8,936 nt of DNA from Myxococcales bacterium (GTDB lineage: Bacteria > Myxococcota > Polyangia > Fen-1088): positions 1 through 8,936 of the forward strand of contig PMLH01000517.1 of the NCBI GenBank assembly GCA_003159055.1. Reading direction: 5' to 3'. Numbering within the stretch: position 1 is the stretch's first letter; each line of letters opens with the position of its first letter. Made by a program: the position numbers and the translations under genes. The notes beneath the pieces were generated by a model, which was not told where the DNA came from, ran no database searches, and worked only from the letters and a program-made list of their open reading frames with translations. Positions 6,181 to 8,936 of the stretch are shown in pieces.

Positions 6181-7332
6181 ATGCTCAAGGTCTTTATCGC
6201 GAAGGAACGGGCCAAGGGGGAAGCGCGGGTCGCCGCTACGCCAGAGACGGTCAAGCGGCTGGTGAAGGAAGGGCTGGAAGTCGTCGTCGAATCGCAAGCG
6301 GGCGAAGGTGCTCACATTCTCGACGAGCGCTACGAAGAGGCGGGGGCGCGCGTTGCGGCGGACCTGGAAGCGGAGTGGGCAAGTGCGGACGTGGTCTTCA
6401 AGGTGGCTGCGCCGGAGGAGAAGGCCGGAGGAAACCCCGTGACCGCACTCAAGTCCGGCGCGCTTCTCATCTCGTTCCTGCAGCCCTATCGCAACCTGGC
6501 GATGGTCAAATCCCTCGCTGCCGGCAAGGTGACATCGCTCGCTATGGAGCTGGTTCCGCGAATCACGCGGGCGCAATCGATGGATGCTCTTTCGTCGCAG
6601 GCCAACATCGCGGGCTACAAGTCGGTGCTACTGGCGGCGAGCAAGCTTGGAAAATACTTCCCGATGCTGATGACGGCGGCAGGAACCATTCCGCCGGCGA
6701 AGGTTGTGGTGATGGGCGCGGGCGTGGCGGGATTGCAAGCGGTGGCGACGGCGAAACGGCTGGGCGCGGTCGTGTGGGTGTCCGACGTTCGACCGGTGGT
6801 GAAGGAGCAGGTCGAGTCGTTGGGCGGCAAGTTCATCGATTTGCCGACGCAAGAATCGGGGGAAGGGCAGGGCGGCTACGCGAAAGAAATGAGCAAGGAC
6901 TTTCTCGTGCGCCAACAAGCCATCATCAAGGAGCACATCGCGAGCGCGGATGTCGTGATTACCACGGCGCTGATCCCTGGCCGGCCCGCCCCACGTTTGG
7001 TCTCCGCCGACATGGTCAAGGCGATGCGACCGGGCTCGGTGATTGTGGATCTTGCGGCCGACCAAGGCGGCAATTGCGAATTGACCGTGGCCGACCAGGA
7101 AACCGTCGCGCATCGAGTGAGCATTCTTGGTTTCACCAATTTGTCGTCGAGCATGCCGCTCGACGCGAGCACGCTCTATGCGCGGAATGTTCTGGAGCTG
7201 GCCCTGCTCGTGCTCAAAGGTGGCAAGTTGACGCTCGATCTTGACGACGAGATCATCAAAGGGACGCTGCTGACCCACGACGGGCGCATCGTTCACGGTC
7301 CCACGGCCAACGCGGTCAAGGCGGCGCCATGA
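6181..7332 (+). CDS. pntAA: NAD(P) transhydrogenase subunit alpha 1 (NAD(H)-binding domain I)
   Basis: This is the soluble domain I of Re/Si-specific nicotinamide nucleotide transhydrogenase, which exchanges hydride between NAD(H) and NADP(H). The 383 residues cover the whole family length. The N-terminus MLKVFIAKER is of the usual type. RITRAQSMDALSSQ (127-140) is the conserved loop that contacts NAD. GAGVAGLQA (179-187) is the Rossmann nucleotide loop, with Asp202 in VSDVRP selecting NAD over NADP. TTALIPGRPAP (261-271) and DLAADQGGNCE (290-300) are also conserved. I see no missing key residue. ATG 6181 is preferred because homologues begin at this point and GGGAGG lies just before it; ATG 6169 would add four residues. 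The stop overlaps the next start as ATGA. The alpha chain is split in two, as in Rhodospirillum and Thermus, not fused as in E. coli. Confidence 0.95.
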   Translation: MLKVFIAKERAKGEARVAATPETVKRLVKEGLEVVVESQAGEGAHILDERYEEAGARVAADLEAEWASADVVFKVAAPEEKAGGNPVTALKSGALLISFLQPYRNLAMVKSLAAGKVTSLAMELVPRITRAQSMDALSSQANIAGYKSVLLAASKLGKYFPMLMTAAGTIPPAKVVVMGAGVAGLQAVATAKRLGAVVWVSDVRPVVKEQVESLGGKFIDLPTQESGEGQGGYAKEMSKDFLVRQQAIIKEHIASADVVITTALIPGRPAPRLVSADMVKAMRPGSVIVDLAADQGGNCELTVADQETVAHRVSILGFTNLSSSMPLDASTLYARNVLELALLVLKGGKLTLDLDDEIIKGTLLTHDGRIVHGPTANAVKAAP

Positions 7333-7646
7333 TCGGCGAAGTGATGGGTGAAATAGCGGGTGAAATGACCGGTGGCCTGCTGATATCTCTCTACCTGTTC
7401 ACGCTGGCCGCATTCTTGGGGATGGATGTGATCCGCAAGGTTCCGCCCACGCTGTATGGCGCGCTGGCCGCGGCCGTGGGCGCGGCGGCGGCGTTGGCCG
7501 TCGTCGTTGCTTTGCCATCGGCGGGTGCCAGCCGTCCTGGTGTCGCGGCGGCCTTGACCACCGTCGCAGTCATGATCGGCAGTGCAGGCGTCGTCGGCGG
7601 ACTTCTGCGACTTCGACGTCTGTCGCACAAGCGAGGCGGCAAATGA
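7329..7646 (+). CDS. pntAB: NAD(P) transhydrogenase subunit alpha 2 (membrane part), divergent
   Basis: This 105-residue membrane subunit has three hydrophobic segments (about 15-32, 43-63 and 72-92). The first contains LLISLYLFTLAAFLGMDVIRKVPP in outline, the hallmark start of PntAB (usually LYIFVLAAFxGYxxIxxVPP). The next helix is very unusual: where homologues have LHTPLMSxxNxIxG, this protein has LYGALAAAVGAAAA (42-55). The His, Thr-Pro, Met-Ser, Asn and the Ser/His of that helix, some of them linked to the proton path, are thus replaced by Tyr, Gly or Ala. The C-terminus is short and basic (RLRRLSHKRGGK). It overlaps both neighbours by ATGA junctions, so the three subunits should be made in step. 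Identity rests on the first helix, the length and the operon position, and is secure; coupling to protons is in doubt. The homologue motif is recalled, not aligned. Confidence 0.92.
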   Translation: MIGEVMGEIAGEMTGGLLISLYLFTLAAFLGMDVIRKVPPTLYGALAAAVGAAAALAVVVALPSAGASRPGVAAALTTVAVMIGSAGVVGGLLRLRRLSHKRGGK

Positions 7647-8884
7647 CGGCCGGGCTCGCCGCGTATGGCGTGCCGGTACTGTACATCGCATCGGCGGTGT
7701 TCTTCATAATGGGGCTCAAGCTGATGTGCCGTGTGCGCTCGGTTGGCCGTGGTGGTGTTTTGCTCGGCATTGGCTTTCTTCTCGCCGTGCTGGGCATAGC
7801 GATCGAAGCCGCGCGCCTCGATCCGAAATTCGCGCTGATCGGCCTTGCGGGGGGCGTGCTACTCGGACTGTCCTTGGGCTACGTGACGAACATCGACCTT
7901 CGCCCCAGCGTGGGACCTCTCCTCGCGGCGGCGGGCGGGATCACGGCGCTCTTGCTTGGCATCGCGGTCTTCCTGCACCAAGAATCGTGGCCGCTCGCAA
8001 ACGACCTTGCCTTGTCGGGTGGAGTGCGTGGCGCGGCCGTCGGTCTGGCCGTGGTTTCCGGGGCGTTTGCCCTCGCATTCGGGCTTCTTGCCGGGTTCGG
8101 CCCCGCTGCCCGCGGCGCCGGGCGGCCGGCGGTGGTTGCCCTGGCCGCGTCCGCCTCGGGCTTGGCTGCGGCAATGATGGGGTTCGCGCTCGGCAATCCC
8201 ATCGTTGTTGCCGTGGGTGGATTGACCACCACCGCGGGCTTGTCTCTGTCGAGCATCGTGGCGAACGCGCTCGGATCGAAGCCGCTCGACGTTGCGTTCG
8301 GCACTTTGGGCAGGCGTGCAGGCGATGAATACAGCGATGTCAAAGCGTGCGGCCCGGAGGAGACGGCGATGGTACTCGAATCTGCACGCAAGGTGATCTT
8401 CGTCCCTGGCTACGGCATGGCAGTCGCGCAAGCCCAACACGCGCTTGCCGACCTCGGCAAGATGCTGGAGGCGCGCGGCGCGAAGGTTCTCTATGCGATT
8501 CATCCCGTGGCGGGATTGATTCCCGGCCACATCAACATTCTGCTCGACGAGGCCAAAATCGACACCGCACAGATCCTCGAATGGGAAGCCGCCAACCGCG
8601 AGCTTGCCGACACTGACGTTGCCCTGGCGGTGGGGGCCAACGACATCGTAAATCCGGATGCGCGGGGCAACTCGCAAAGCGCCGTGTTCGGCATGCCTTT
8701 CGTCGACGTCGGTCGTGCGGCCGCAGTATTCGTCCTCAAGCGAAGCCTGCGGCCCGGTGCCGCCGGCGTGAAGAATCCGCTGTTCGAACGGCCCAACACC
8801 AACATGGTGTTCGGCGACGCAAAGAAGGTGCTGCAAGCCATCGGGGTCGAGCTGAAGGCGCAAGCCCCGAGGAAGGCGGCGTAG
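7643..8884 (+). CDS. pntB: NAD(P) transhydrogenase subunit beta (membrane domain plus NADP(H)-binding domain III), divergent membrane part
   Basis: This 413-residue subunit is shorter than the usual 460 or so. Residues 1-210 form about seven to eight hydrophobic helices; residues 235-413 form domain III, which binds NADP(H). Domain III is well conserved: PGYGMAVAQAQ (255-265), IHPVAG..PGHIN (286-298), GANDIVNP (331-338), LKRSL (365-369), AGVKNPLF (374-381) and NTNMVFGDAKK (385-395). In the membrane part, RPSVGPLLAAAGG (87-99) aligns with the E. coli segment around beta-His91 and has Ala95 at that place. RPAVVALAASASG (161-173) aligns with the segment around Asn222 and has Ala169. The helix usually reading TGSVIAFGKL is SGAFALAFGLL (139-149). 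The N-terminal GLK is followed by a non-canonical loop (GLKLMCRVRSVGRGG). GAGG (7633-7636) serves as ribosome binding site, and the start overlaps the pntAB stop. Hydride transfer looks possible; proton translocation may be lost or altered. The alignments are from memory. Confidence 0.94.
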   Translation: MTAGLAAYGVPVLYIASAVFFIMGLKLMCRVRSVGRGGVLLGIGFLLAVLGIAIEAARLDPKFALIGLAGGVLLGLSLGYVTNIDLRPSVGPLLAAAGGITALLLGIAVFLHQESWPLANDLALSGGVRGAAVGLAVVSGAFALAFGLLAGFGPAARGAGRPAVVALAASASGLAAAMMGFALGNPIVVAVGGLTTTAGLSLSSIVANALGSKPLDVAFGTLGRRAGDEYSDVKACGPEETAMVLESARKVIFVPGYGMAVAQAQHALADLGKMLEARGAKVLYAIHPVAGLIPGHINILLDEAKIDTAQILEWEAANRELADTDVALAVGANDIVNPDARGNSQSAVFGMPFVDVGRAAAVFVLKRSLRPGAAGVKNPLFERPNTNMVFGDAKKVLQAIGVELKAQAPRKAA

Positions 8885-8886
8885 CC

Positions 8887-8936
8887 ATGGACTCGGGCAT
8901 GATTCTTTGGACGGTGATGATGTTCGTGCTGGCGGC
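8887..8936 (+). CDS. Start of an unidentified gene with a hydrophobic N-terminus (cut by window edge)
   Basis: ATG 8887 follows the pntB stop after only two bases, so it is probably co-transcribed. Only 16 codons are visible, reading MDSGMILWTVMMFVLA. This looks like the start of a membrane segment. The family cannot be recognised from so little sequence. It may be a fourth component of the transhydrogenase operon or an unrelated membrane protein. Confidence 0.5.
   Translation, partial: MDSGMILWTVMMFVLA

Noticed and set aside
7859..8863. 334-codon open frame on the minus strand opposite pntB
   Set aside because: It is antisense to a well-conserved coding region and its product (rich in His, Arg and Gly) resembles no family.
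1..8936. CRISPR array, tRNA, rRNA or insertion sequence
   Set aside because: I found no regularly spaced repeats, no tRNA-like T-loop/anticodon pattern, no rRNA motif, and no transposase or terminal inverted repeats.

Overview
The window looks like chromosomal DNA of a GC-rich delta-type proteobacterium, most likely a myxobacterium (Myxococcota). The reasons are strong G/C bias at third codon positions, a cytoplasmic PknB-type Ser/Thr kinase fused to a domain resembling the myxobacterial DUF2378/TIGR02265 family, and isoprenoid enzymes of the kind these organisms carry. No tRNA, rRNA, CRISPR array or insertion sequence is visible. All family assignments are made by eye from motifs.

Layout: (1) Positions 1-204, minus strand: the N-terminus of a lipoprotein, cut by the left edge, with an LPP20-like start to its mature domain. 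(2) 205-540: a divergent intergenic region. (3) 541-2244, plus: a 567-aa Ser/Thr kinase. (4) 2232-5922, minus: a compact four-gene cluster, read 5922 to 2232. It encodes an alpha/alpha-toroid (squalene-cyclase/prenyltransferase-repeat) protein, a membrane-anchored class III nucleotidyl-cyclase homologue with damaged metal-binding sites, a class I isoprenoid-synthase-fold protein with DNxxD and NDxxGxxxD motifs, and an 83-aa helical protein resembling a RiPP-leader-like small family. The first three genes overlap or lie within 6 nt; the last has its own Shine-Dalgarno sequence and its 3' end overlaps the kinase 3' end. (5) 5923-6180: a divergent control region with an imperfect direct repeat. 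(6) 6181-8884, plus: a three-gene nicotinamide nucleotide transhydrogenase operon (alpha1, alpha2, beta) joined by ATGA overlaps. (7) 8887-8936: the start of a further gene with a hydrophobic N-terminus.

Two things stand out. The minus-strand cluster couples two isoprenoid-type proteins with a probably inactive cyclase-like membrane protein and a small leader-like protein; I know of no described pathway with this combination. The transhydrogenase keeps its NAD(H)- and NADP(H)-binding domains, but the polar residues normally conserved in the proton channel of its membrane domain appear to be replaced by Ala, Gly or Tyr in both membrane subunits. That raises the question of whether it is coupled to protons at all.
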